Source: Methylococcaceae bacterium NSP1-2
Lineage (GTDB): Bacteria; Pseudomonadota; Gammaproteobacteria; Methylococcales; Methylomonadaceae
Reading direction: 5' to 3'
Length of the DNA: 9,097 bases
NCBI GenBank assembly: GCA_002256685.1
Contig: NQJH01000089.1
Location: 1-9,097 of the forward strand
A program made the position numbers and the translations under genes. Positions 1 through 6,835 of this stretch are shown here, one piece after another (position 1 is the first letter of the stretch; each line of letters opens with the position of its first letter). Under the pieces are notes generated by a model. The model had not been told where the DNA came from. It saw nothing but the letters and a program-made list of their open reading frames with translations, and ran no database searches.

Positions 1-2
1 TA

Positions 3-170
3 CTCGACTCCTGTCTCGCAGCGGGCGCGGTCTCAACGGCATTCCCACGCCGCGCATGGGAACGAGTGAAAAAAAATAAGTCTGACAAACCGTTAGATTT
101 CATTCATGATAGAAAAACCAGTAAATTGGAAAAATTCGGTAAAGCCACCGAATTATCCACTATTTATTAA
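3..170 (+). CDS. Possible 3' end of an unrecognised upstream gene (partial)
   Basis: The frame starting at base 3 is open from the window edge to a TAA at 168-170, giving 55 residues with no start visible. The last 30 or so residues are charged and lysine-rich and end in ELSTIY. I do not recognise the family. The palindromic repeat at 39-67 lies inside this frame and would encode AFPRRAWERV, so the repeat may have been absorbed into the protein. The stop is 22 bases before the nirK start, so if real the gene could be co-transcribed with nirK. Alternatively this is a chance open frame through intergenic DNA. The evidence is only frame openness and plausible composition. Confidence 0.35.
   Translation, partial: LDSCLAAGAVSTAFPRRAWERVKKNKSDKPLDFIHDRKTSKLEKFGKATELSTIY
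39..67. repeat. Short palindromic (REP-like) repeat
   Basis: TTCCCACGC and GCATGGGAA form a 9-bp stem with one G-T type mismatch around a CGC loop, followed by CGAGT. The same half-sites (TTCC-ACGCG and GCGCGTGGGAACGAGT) recur at 3107 and 3202, so this is a dispersed family and not a chance hairpin. It lies inside the possible partial reading frame that ends at 170. Confidence 0.7.
133..154. promoter_or_regulatory. Perfect inverted repeat upstream of nirK (possible operator or hairpin)
   Basis: AATTCGGT and ACCGAATT form a perfect 8-bp inverted repeat around a 6-base spacer, about 40 bases before the nirK start. It could be an operator or an RNA hairpin. It does not match the FNR or NNR-type TTGAT-N4-ATCAA pattern, and no poly-T follows, so a terminator is unlikely. 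AT-rich sequence suitable for a -10 box follows at about 160-172, but no clear -35 is visible. Confidence 0.3.
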
Positions 171-192
171 TTCATACTGAAGAGGCGGCATC

Positions 193-1302
193 ATGAACAA
201 AATAGGCGGTTTGCTATTGTTTTCAATAGTATTAAGCACTTTAACAACAGGCTGCTCTGACGAAGCAAAAGATAAAGCAATGGCTGAAAAAGTCGCCGCC
301 GCTAAAACTGAGAACGAAAAACATAAAACAATATCAACCACTAAAATGGCTGTCCATAGCGATGGTGATATACAGCACGTTATACCAAATACAGCCGCGC
401 CCAAAATTGACAACGATGAAATTTCGCGTAACGCTGACGATTTACCGCCACCGATTAACCGCACTGAAGCACAAGTCGTCCGCGTTGATTTATACACCGC
501 TGAGCTAGTGGCTCAAATGATGCCTGAAGTAACTTATCAATACTGGACTTATAACGGTAAAGTGCCCGGTCCGTTTATTCGTGTAAGAGAAGGCGATACC
601 GTAGAAATACACCTACGCCACGGTAAAGCGGGTAGAGAACGTTCAGAACACAGCACAACACAACATGCAGTGGCAGGACATTATGCGCATTCTATCGATT
701 TACACGCGGTTGTGGGGGAAGGTGGCGGTGCAGCATTAACGGAGGTGGGTCAAGATCAAGAAAAAAGTTTTCGCTTTAAAGCCACTCACTCAGGTATTTA
801 CGTCTACCACTGCGCCAGTTTCCATGCGCCTACACATATTGCCAATGGTATGTATGGCATGATTTTAGTCGAACCTGCCGAAGGTTTAACCAAAGTTGAC
901 CGTGAATTTTATGTTATGCAGGGTGATTTTTACACACAGGGCAAATATGGTGAAAAAGGTTTTCAAGCTTTTGATAAAGACAAATTATTAGCCGAACACC
1001 CTGAGTATTTTTTATTTAATGGCAGAGTCAATGCGCTGAGCGGTGAGCGAGCCTTAAAAGCCAAAGTAGGCGAAAAAATTCGCTTATTTGTTGGTGTTGG
1101 CTCACATATCGCGTCAAATTTTCACATCATTGGCACGGTGTTTGACAAGCTATACAAAGATGGTGCGATTACTAACCCGCCGTTAAAAAATGTACAAACT
1201 ACCACCATTGCAGCAGGTTCAGCAGTGATGATTGAATTCACTGCCGAAGTCGCAGGTAAATACCTGCTAGTCGATCATAATTTAACGCGAGCTATTGATT
1301 GA
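193..1302 (+). CDS. nirK: Copper-containing nitrite reductase, AniA-type lipoprotein, C-terminus truncated
   Basis: This enzyme reduces nitrite to nitric oxide in denitrification. A lipoprotein signal with lipobox TTGC (Cys21) and a hydrophilic linker (about 22-85) suggest it is tethered to the outer membrane, like Neisseria AniA. Two cupredoxin domains follow. By family alignment the type 1 copper ligands are H166, C207, H215 and M220. The type 2 ligands are H171, H206 and H362, with substrate-pocket D169, H311 and I313. All are present, and the spacing C207-x7-H215 fits the AniA class. There are two oddities. A His-rich insertion of about 15 residues lies at 143-163, just before the first ligands. 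The protein stops seven residues after H362, so the final beta-strand seen in AniA (near GALGQLKVEG) is missing, and the stop lies at the edge of a palindrome. The ATG at 193 follows a GAAGAGG ribosome site 7 bases upstream. Confidence 0.93.
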   Translation: MNKIGGLLLFSIVLSTLTTGCSDEAKDKAMAEKVAAAKTENEKHKTISTTKMAVHSDGDIQHVIPNTAAPKIDNDEISRNADDLPPPINRTEAQVVRVDLYTAELVAQMMPEVTYQYWTYNGKVPGPFIRVREGDTVEIHLRHGKAGRERSEHSTTQHAVAGHYAHSIDLHAVVGEGGGAALTEVGQDQEKSFRFKATHSGIYVYHCASFHAPTHIANGMYGMILVEPAEGLTKVDREFYVMQGDFYTQGKYGEKGFQAFDKDKLLAEHPEYFLFNGRVNALSGERALKAKVGEKIRLFVGVGSHIASNFHIIGTVFDKLYKDGAITNPPLKNVQTTTIAAGSAVMIEFTAEVAGKYLLVDHNLTRAID

Positions 1303-1349
1303 TGGGTTTCGGCTATCGTCTCTACCCATCCTGCCAATCTATCAATCAA
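1295..1349. repeat. Palindromic repeat at the nirK 3' end
   Basis: GATGGGT (1301-1307) pairs perfectly with ACCCATC (1324-1330). An outer pair, TTGATTGAT (1295-1303) and ATCAATCAA (1341-1349), extends the symmetry with a bulge. The element contains the nirK stop codon (1300-1302). No poly-T tract follows, so it is more likely a REP-like repeat than a standard terminator, although it could reduce read-through into the next gene. Confidence 0.6.
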
Positions 1350-1369
1350 GCATTTAATAAGGTGTTGTC

Positions 1370-1852
1370 ATGAGAATGTTTATATTGCTCTTACTGTCGA
1401 TGTTGTTTATCAGCACCGCTAATGCCGAAGTGCGTATTGCTGTATTAGATTTTGAACTTAAAGATGTCACGCTATTGCCCAACCGTCCCGAAGAGATAGA
1501 ACGCACGGCTTCCATAAAACCGCTACTCACCGCCGAACTTAAAAAGGTAGGTTTTACCGTGTTACCGGTGGATGCTGCCGCACAACAAGCGGCTGAGATG
1601 GGCGAAGGTTATTTGTTTGACCATGCCGATGTTGCCGCGTCTTTGGGTAAAACAGTCGGTGCTGATTATGTGCTGGTCGGACGCTTGCATAAGCCTAGTT
1701 TTTTGTTTGCTTATTTGTTAGTAGAGATTATAGCGGTAAAATCTGGCGCGTTAGTCGATAGCCTTTCTGTCGAAACCAAAGGCAGTGAGAAAAAACTCAC
1801 CGCAAAAGCCGTAGAAATGTTAGCGGACAAAATTCATTCATCTATCAAGTAG
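1370..1852 (+). CDS. Exported protein of unknown function, DUF2380/DUF3280-like
   Basis: This 160-residue protein has a clear Sec signal peptide with a probable cleavage after ANA (residue 19), so it is probably periplasmic. The mature part starts with the strand VRIAVLDFELKD, continues with a segment rich in Pro and Glu (PNRPEEIERT), a helix (TAELKKVGFTVLP), and then GADYVLVGRLHK and a long C-terminal helix. This order resembles the DUF2380/DUF3280 families of small secreted proteins; the assignment is from memory of the pattern. No catalytic residues can be named. It begins 67 bases after nirK with an AAGG ribosome site 7 bases before the ATG, and ends 10 bases before narJ. The position suggests a link to nitrite or nitrate respiration, but that is inference only. 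Confidence 0.8.
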   Translation: MRMFILLLLSMLFISTANAEVRIAVLDFELKDVTLLPNRPEEIERTASIKPLLTAELKKVGFTVLPVDAAAQQAAEMGEGYLFDHADVAASLGKTVGADYVLVGRLHKPSFLFAYLLVEIIAVKSGALVDSLSVETKGSEKKLTAKAVEMLADKIHSSIK

Positions 1853-1862
1853 GAATTACATT

Positions 1863-2564
1863 ATGCTGACCTTTAAAGTGTTGTCTGTGTTATTAAGTTA
1901 TCCAGAAACTGAAACTCTTGCTGTTCTCGATGACATGGCAGCATTGCTTGAACAAGAAAATCTATTGCTCGATGCGCCTAAAAAAACGGTGTTGGCATTG
2001 ATTAATAGTTATCGTGGTAAGGATTTACTGGAATTACAAGAAGACTATGTCGCGTTATTTGACCGTGGGCGGTTTTTATCACTGCATATTTTTGAACATG
2101 TTCATGGTGAATCACGCGACCGTGGGCAAGCAATGGTTAATCTGTTGCAGATGTACGAATCACACGGTTTTGAACTGGCTAGCGCAGAATTACCCGATTA
2201 TATTCCGCTATTTTTAGAATTTCTTTCGCAACAAACCGCCGAAGAAGCGGCTTCGTTATTGCATGATGCGATGCCCGTATTAAGTTTGCTAGGTGCGAGA
2301 TTGACAGAACGCGGTAGTTTATTTCATGGCATTTTTGATGCTTTAGCTGGTTTTGCAGGTGAACCCGATGGCATGGACGAGATTCGCCAACAAGCGGCTA
2401 ACGAAGGCGAAGATGAAACGCTGGTGAATATGGATGAAATCTGGGAAGAAGAAGCGGTCAGTTTTATGGGTGCGGGTGAGCCTTGTAATACCCAAACCAC
2501 GACGGTCAGTCCTGTCACTATCACGCCGCGTGATGAATTTCTTAAAGCACAACGGCGGTTATGA
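1863..2564 (+). CDS. narJ: Nitrate reductase molybdenum cofactor assembly chaperone NarJ
   Basis: NarJ is a cytoplasmic chaperone that binds the NarG subunit and helps insert the molybdenum cofactor before the enzyme docks with NarI. The 233-residue protein has the family core: DYVALFDRGR at 61-70, the signature FEHVHGESRDRGQAMV at 77-92 and ELPDYIPLFLEFL at 109-121. An acidic C-terminal region (MDEIWEEEAVSF) is also typical. Length is normal for the family. The ATG at 1863 has an AGTAGG site upstream and lies 10 bases after the exported protein gene. Its stop overlaps the ampD start (ATGA). The oddity is context: narG and narH are not upstream and narI is not downstream in this window, so this copy is detached from the usual narGHJI operon. 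Confidence 0.93.
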   Translation: MLTFKVLSVLLSYPETETLAVLDDMAALLEQENLLLDAPKKTVLALINSYRGKDLLELQEDYVALFDRGRFLSLHIFEHVHGESRDRGQAMVNLLQMYESHGFELASAELPDYIPLFLEFLSQQTAEEAASLLHDAMPVLSLLGARLTERGSLFHGIFDALAGFAGEPDGMDEIRQQAANEGEDETLVNMDEIWEEEAVSFMGAGEPCNTQTTTVSPVTITPRDEFLKAQRRL

Positions 2565-3100
2565 TAGAACAACACTGGCTTATTGATGCTACACACATAG
2601 CGTCACCTAATTTTGATGAGCGAGCGAATGTTGGTGATATTTCTTTGCTGGTAATTCATTGTATCAGTCTACCCGCTGGAGAATTTGGCGGCGATTATAT
2701 TGATGATTTATTTTGTAATCGCTTAAATCCCGATACGCATCCGTATTTTAAAGAGATTTATCAATTGAAGGTGTCTGCGCATTTGTTAATCAGACGTGAC
2801 GGGGGTTGTGTGCAGTATGTGCCGTTTGATAAACGGGCATGGCACGCGGGTATGTCGTGTTATCAAGGGCGCGATAAGTGTAATGATTTTTCGATTGGGA
2901 TTGAGTTGGAAGGTACAGAGTTTGTGCCTTATACCGATGAACAGTATGAGAAACTTAACGCGGTGATTGCTGTGTTGCTTGAAAACTATCCAACCTTATC
3001 AAGACAACGCATAACCGGACACAGTGATATTGCACCGGAGCGTAAGACTGATCCGGGGGCATCGTTTGATTGGAGTCGTATACAGCGTGACACGCTGTAA
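2561..3100 (+). CDS. ampD: 1,6-anhydro-N-acetylmuramoyl-L-alanine amidase AmpD
   Basis: AmpD is a cytoplasmic zinc amidase that removes the peptide from anhydro-muropeptides during cell-wall recycling, which in many species also tunes AmpR and AmpC. The 179-residue length is close to that of enterobacterial AmpD. Zinc ligands are H33 (in VIHCISLP), H154 (in TGHSDIAPERKTDPG) and D164, with catalytic residues E115 (GIELEG) and K162. RAWHAGMS at 92-99 is also a family motif. There is no signal peptide, which separates it from periplasmic AmiD-type relatives. The ATG overlaps the narJ stop by four bases (ATGA), which suggests translational coupling. A function linked to nitrate respiration is not implied. 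The gene is convergent with lspA. Confidence 0.95.
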   Translation: MIEQHWLIDATHIASPNFDERANVGDISLLVIHCISLPAGEFGGDYIDDLFCNRLNPDTHPYFKEIYQLKVSAHLLIRRDGGCVQYVPFDKRAWHAGMSCYQGRDKCNDFSIGIELEGTEFVPYTDEQYEKLNAVIAVLLENYPTLSRQRITGHSDIAPERKTDPGASFDWSRIQRDTL

Positions 3101-3101
3101 C

Positions 3102-3217
3102 TGCATTTCCACGCGGCGCGTCACTGCCATTAAGTAAATTTTACGGCAATAGCTAAAGCTATTGAACTCCTGTTGTTGCCTAACTTAATGGCAGTGACGT
3201 AGCGCGTGGGAACGAGT
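3102..3217. repeat. Nested palindromic element between ampD and lspA
   Basis: The outer half-sites TTCCACGCGGCGCG (from 3107) and TAGCGCGTGGGAACGAGT (to 3217) match the repeat at 39-67. Between them lies a unit (3121-3197) with perfect 15-bp inverted ends, TCACTGCCATTAAGT and ACTTAATGGCAGTGA. In its centre is an 18-base hairpin, CAATAGCT-AA-AGCTATTG (3147-3164). The whole could fold as a long cruciform. It looks like one small non-coding element inserted in another. No transposase is encoded. It may also act as a two-way transcription barrier between the convergent genes. Confidence 0.75.
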
Positions 3218-3238
3218 AATAGTAGATTTTTAAAAACA

Positions 3239-3249
3239 TCAGAGGTCTG
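3239..3249. repeat. Partial copy of the CAGAGGTCT palindrome
   Basis: TCAGAGGTCTG is identical to 8468-8478, the right arm of the perfect palindrome at 8445-8477. The matching left arm is absent here; the bases before it (ATTTTTAAAAACA) look like the degenerate centre. It appears to be a decayed or half copy of that element. Confidence 0.45.
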
Positions 3250-3278
3250 CTATAGCAAAAGCAGTATAAATTGATTCA

Positions 3279-3316
3279 AGTGCGAATTCATTCGCACTGT
3301 GCGGATAAATCCGCAC
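3279..3316. repeat. Two adjacent perfect hairpins downstream of lspA
   Basis: AGTGCGAA-TTCA-TTCGCACT (3279-3298) is followed without a gap by GTGCGGAT-AA-ATCCGCAC (3299-3316). Each has a perfect 8-bp stem, and the arms resemble each other. They lie 34 bases beyond the lspA stop. No clear T-run follows on the lspA strand, so a rho-independent terminator is possible but not classical; a repeat family is at least as likely. Confidence 0.6.
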
Positions 3317-3349
3317 ATACTCTATTTTATTGTGCTTTAGTTATAGTTA

Positions 3350-3859
3350 TTACGATTGTTCTTCGTCTTTGGTTTTTCCTAAGCCAAACGATTCAGCCAA
3401 CATTAACACCACGCCCAACGTAATCGCCGAATCGGCAATATTAAAGGCGGGCCAATGCCAAGTGCCGTAATAAACATCCAGAAAGTCGATAACATAGCCG
3501 TAAGCTAAGCGGTCAATCAAGTTACCGACTGCACCGCCTAAAATCAGCGACAATGCCGCTGCTAATAAGGTTTCATGTTTTTGTAAGCGACTTAGCCAGA
3601 CGGTAATCACTAGGCTAATTACTAATGCGAGTCCTGCAAAAAACCAGCGTTGCCAACCACCTGCTTCACTTAGAAAGCTAAACGCGGCACCCATGTTACG
3701 CACATAAGTCAGATTAAAAAACGGTAATAATGGAATGGATTGGTAAAGCTGCATCGAGTGATCAACAATTAGTTTACTGCCCTGATCCAAGACTAATGCC
3801 AACAACGATAAGCCTAGCCATTTTAACATCGTAAAATTACGCATATTGTCGTTGCTCAC
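3350..3859 (-). CDS. lspA: Lipoprotein signal peptidase (signal peptidase II)
   Basis: This inner-membrane aspartic protease cleaves the signal peptide of diacylglyceryl-modified prolipoproteins; the lipoprotein NirK encoded here would be a substrate. Four membrane segments lie at roughly 13-30, 68-90, 98-113 and 141-158. Conserved blocks are YVRNMGAAFSFL (52-63), GGAVGNLIDR (108-117) and FNIADSA (139-145). The catalytic pair is D125 (VID) and D143 (IAD). Length (169) is normal. The start given is a GTG at 3859. An ATG at 3844 is an attractive alternative because the GAAGGTGAG around the GTG could be its ribosome site, about 11 bases upstream. The gene overlaps the ileS end by 23 bases, which supports coupled expression in the usual ileS-lspA pair. 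The usual next genes fkpB and ispH are not present. Confidence 0.95.
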   Translation of the reverse strand: MSNDNMRNFTMLKWLGLSLLALVLDQGSKLIVDHSMQLYQSIPLLPFFNLTYVRNMGAAFSFLSEAGGWQRWFFAGLALVISLVITVWLSRLQKHETLLAAALSLILGGAVGNLIDRLAYGYVIDFLDVYYGTWHWPAFNIADSAITLGVVLMLAESFGLGKTKDEEQS

Positions 3860-6701
3860 CTTCGCCCGCTACGTTTTCTACGCAACGACTGCACAATTCT
3901 GGATGCTCTTCATTCTCGCCAACATCAGCACATTGATGCCAGCAACGCACACATTTTTGATGTCCAGAAACATAGACTTTTAATCTAACGCCCTGCATAT
4001 CAGTTTGTACCGCATCTTCGGGGCAGTCATATTCATAATCATTAACTGCCGTTGCTCTGGAAGTCATCAGTATAAAATGCAGTTCTTTTTCCAGTGGTTT
4101 TAGGGCATCAAAAAAGTGCAGTTCTTTGGAGACATCGCTTAACACATGGAACACTAAATAATCGTAATACAACACGACTTCAGCATTGAGTGACGAACCA
4201 ATCAAGCCTTGAGCGCGACTTTTTTCCAATTCTTTACTGACAGTAGCACGAATATCCATCAGTCGTTGCCAGAAAGATCGATTCAGTGGACAGTTGTCAT
4301 CCAACGTTACCAAACCGTCATACCACGTTTCTAAAAATACCGATTCACTGCGTTTTCCGGGTAGATATTGCCAAATTTCATCCGCTGTGTAGCTGAGAAT
4401 AGGTGCTAACCAGCGCGTTAAGGCTTCTAGCACATGATACATCGCGGTTTGTGCGGAGCGTCTCGCTAAGCTATCGGCTTTTGCGGTGTATTGACGGTCT
4501 TTAATAATGTCTAAATAAAAACCACCCAAATCAATCACACAAAAATGATGTACTTCTTGGTAGATTTGCTGAAACGCATAATTTTCGTAAGCGGTTTTAA
4601 CACTTTCTTGTAAGACAAAGGCTCTATCAATGACCCAGCGGTCTAGGGCTAATAAATCGTCATTAGCAACTAAGTGTTGCTCAGGATCAAAATCAGCCAG
4701 ATTAGAAAGCAAAAACCGTGCGGTATTTCTTAAGCGGCGGTAGCCATCGGAGGTACGCTCCAAAATTTCATCCGATACGCGCATTTCAGAGCGATAATCA
4801 GTAGACGCTATCCATAAACGCAACACATCTGCACCTAGGTTTTTCATCACCGATTGGGGCGGAATCACATTACCTTTAGATTTAGACATTTTTTCGCCGT
4901 TTTTATCAACGGTAAAACCATGGGTCAATACCGATTTATACGGAGCGACTTCATTCATTGCCACCGAAGTCAATAATGATGATTGAAACCAACCACGGTG
5001 TTGATCTGAGCCTTCTAAATATAAATCGGCTGGGAAATGCAGTTGTTCACGGCGTTTTAACACCGCTTCATGGGTCACGCCTGAATCAAACCACACATCT
5101 AATGTATCGCTGATTTTGTCGTAATCTTTGGCTTCATCACCGAGTAATTCAGCAGGTTCTAAGTCGAACCACGCATCTATGCCTTGTTGTTCAATGCGTA
5201 GCGCGATTTGTTCAATGAGTTCTGCGGTGCGCGGGTGCAGTTCACCCGTTTCTTTGTGAACAAACAGGGTAATCGGTACGCCCCAAGTGCGTTGCCGTGA
5301 AATACACCAATCAGGGCGACCGTCTATCATGCTCTCGATACGCGCTTGACCCCAGTCTGGAATCCACTCGACGCGTTTTACTTCGCTCAAAGCTTGTTCG
5401 CGCAAACCGTTTTGATTCATGGAAATAAACCATTGTGGCGTGGCGCGGAAAATAATTGGCGTGTGGTGTCGCCAGCAATGCGGATAGCTGTGCAGAATGG
5501 CGTGATGATGAAGCAGTTTGCCGTTAGTTTCTAACACTTCTAACACATGGGCATTGGCATTAAACACATGTTCGCCTGCAAAAAATTCAGTGCTAGGCAA
5601 AAATACCCCATCACCACCGACAGGATTATCAATCAGTAAACCATATTTACGACCGACGACATAATCTTCTTGTCCATGACCGGGTGCAGTATGTACCGCG
5701 CCTGTACCTGCGTCAGTCGTAACATGATCGCCTAAGATAACAGGGACTTCACGATCATAAAACGGATGTTGTAAGCGTTGATACTCTAGGTCTGAGCCTT
5801 TGCAATAAGCAATAACGCGATAATCATCAACACCATAACGCCCCATCGCATCTTTTAATAAGGCTTCGGCAATCACTAAGCGTTCAGTCGGGCATTGCAC
5901 GACCGCATAATCTAAATCTGGATTCAGTGCTACGCCCTGATTAGCGGGCAATGTCCACGGGGTGGTTGTCCATATCACCACTGATAATGTACCGTGTCCT
6001 TCATGGTCTGGTACATGATGACAGTTCGCTAAAAACGCATCTTCATTAGCCACTTTAAAGCGTACATCAATCGCAGGCGAATGTTTATCTTCATATTCAA
6101 CTTCGGCTTCCGCTAATGCAGAGCCGCAATCAGTACACCAATGCACCGGTTTTGAGCCTTTGACAATATGCCCATTCGCCGCGATTTTACCTAAGGAGCG
6201 AACAATATCGGCTTCAAAAGCAAAATCCATTGTTAAATACGGATGATCCCAATCACCGAGAATACCCAAGCGTACAAAGGCTTCTTTTTGAATTTCGACT
6301 TGCTTGGCGGCGTATTCACGACAGGCTTTACGAAATACGGTAGGCGACACTTTAATGCCCGCTTTGCCGATTTTTTTCTCAACTTGTAATTCTATCGGTA
6401 AGCCGTGGCAGTCCCAACCAGGAACGTAAGGCGCGTCATAACCACTTAAGGTTTTAGATTTAAGAATAATGTCTTTGAGAACTTTATTAACCGCATGACC
6501 AATATGAATTTCACCATTGGCATAAGGCGGACCATCATGAAGAATAAACGGTGGTCGTCCCGCACACGTTTGACGAATTTTTGTATAGAGCGTGGTTTCG
6601 TTCCATTTTTTTAAGCGTTCTGGCTCACGTTGTGCCAAATTGCCCTTCATGGGAAACGCCGTATTGGGCAAGTTCAGTGTTTTTTTATAATCAGTAGTCA
6701 T
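3837..6701 (-). CDS. ileS: Isoleucyl-tRNA synthetase
   Basis: IleS is the class I synthetase that charges tRNA-Ile in the cytoplasm and edits misactivated valine. The 954 residues are close to the E. coli length. The HIGH motif is at 66-69 (EIHIGHA) and KMSKS at 604-608. The CP1 editing domain shows the Thr-rich TTTPWTLP (245-252) and GHGQEDY with D346. The C-terminal zinc finger uses C917, C920, C937 and C940. Together these mark the bacterial type with a C-terminal zinc site (mupirocin-sensitive class by family knowledge, not tested). The ATG at 6701 follows AAAGAG about 4 bases upstream. Its 3' end overlaps lspA. It is followed by lspA as in most gammaproteobacteria, but the usual upstream ribF is replaced by slyX here. 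Confidence 0.98.
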   Translation of the reverse strand: MTTDYKKTLNLPNTAFPMKGNLAQREPERLKKWNETTLYTKIRQTCAGRPPFILHDGPPYANGEIHIGHAVNKVLKDIILKSKTLSGYDAPYVPGWDCHGLPIELQVEKKIGKAGIKVSPTVFRKACREYAAKQVEIQKEAFVRLGILGDWDHPYLTMDFAFEADIVRSLGKIAANGHIVKGSKPVHWCTDCGSALAEAEVEYEDKHSPAIDVRFKVANEDAFLANCHHVPDHEGHGTLSVVIWTTTPWTLPANQGVALNPDLDYAVVQCPTERLVIAEALLKDAMGRYGVDDYRVIAYCKGSDLEYQRLQHPFYDREVPVILGDHVTTDAGTGAVHTAPGHGQEDYVVGRKYGLLIDNPVGGDGVFLPSTEFFAGEHVFNANAHVLEVLETNGKLLHHHAILHSYPHCWRHHTPIIFRATPQWFISMNQNGLREQALSEVKRVEWIPDWGQARIESMIDGRPDWCISRQRTWGVPITLFVHKETGELHPRTAELIEQIALRIEQQGIDAWFDLEPAELLGDEAKDYDKISDTLDVWFDSGVTHEAVLKRREQLHFPADLYLEGSDQHRGWFQSSLLTSVAMNEVAPYKSVLTHGFTVDKNGEKMSKSKGNVIPPQSVMKNLGADVLRLWIASTDYRSEMRVSDEILERTSDGYRRLRNTARFLLSNLADFDPEQHLVANDDLLALDRWVIDRAFVLQESVKTAYENYAFQQIYQEVHHFCVIDLGGFYLDIIKDRQYTAKADSLARRSAQTAMYHVLEALTRWLAPILSYTADEIWQYLPGKRSESVFLETWYDGLVTLDDNCPLNRSFWQRLMDIRATVSKELEKSRAQGLIGSSLNAEVVLYYDYLVFHVLSDVSKELHFFDALKPLEKELHFILMTSRATAVNDYEYDCPEDAVQTDMQGVRLKVYVSGHQKCVRCWHQCADVGENEEHPELCSRCVENVAGEGEQRQYA

Positions 6702-6795
6702 AGACTCTTTATCTCAGGTTTCAATTCTTAAAGGTTACGCGCTACAACGTAAGATGGTTTTATTGTATTGTATCAGGTGCGAGATGACTATCAAT

Positions 6796-6819
6796 TGTAG
6801 AGACCGTCTCTTCTCTACA
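6796..6819. repeat. Hairpin between slyX and ileS
   Basis: TGTAGAGA and TCTCTACA form a perfect 8-bp stem around an 8-base loop, which itself contains an alternative AGAGAC-G-GTCTCT pairing on the - strand. It begins 17 bases past the slyX stop. No poly-T follows on the slyX strand, so it is not a standard terminator; it may be a repeat or an RNA-processing structure in front of ileS. Confidence 0.45.
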
Positions 6820-6835
6820 GTCCTGTACACGCTAA

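Noticed and set aside
68..192. FNR/NNR-type box upstream of nirK
   Set aside because: No TTGAT-N4-ATCAA-like site is found; the only symmetry is the unrelated AATTCGGT inverted repeat.
153..497. Open frame on the - strand across the nirK start
   Set aside because: It runs antisense to the signal peptide and linker of NirK, starts inside that gene and shows no family resemblance.
2324..2596. Two open frames on the - strand across the narJ 3' end
   Set aside because: They are shadows of narJ and the ampD start, with low-complexity composition and no ribosome site.
3102..3316. CRISPR array or transposon with a transposase
   Set aside because: The repeats are palindromes of different families, without regular spacers, and no transposase or integrase frame is present.
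5346..5534. Open frame on the + strand inside ileS
   Set aside because: It is antisense to well-conserved ileS sequence and has no support of its own.
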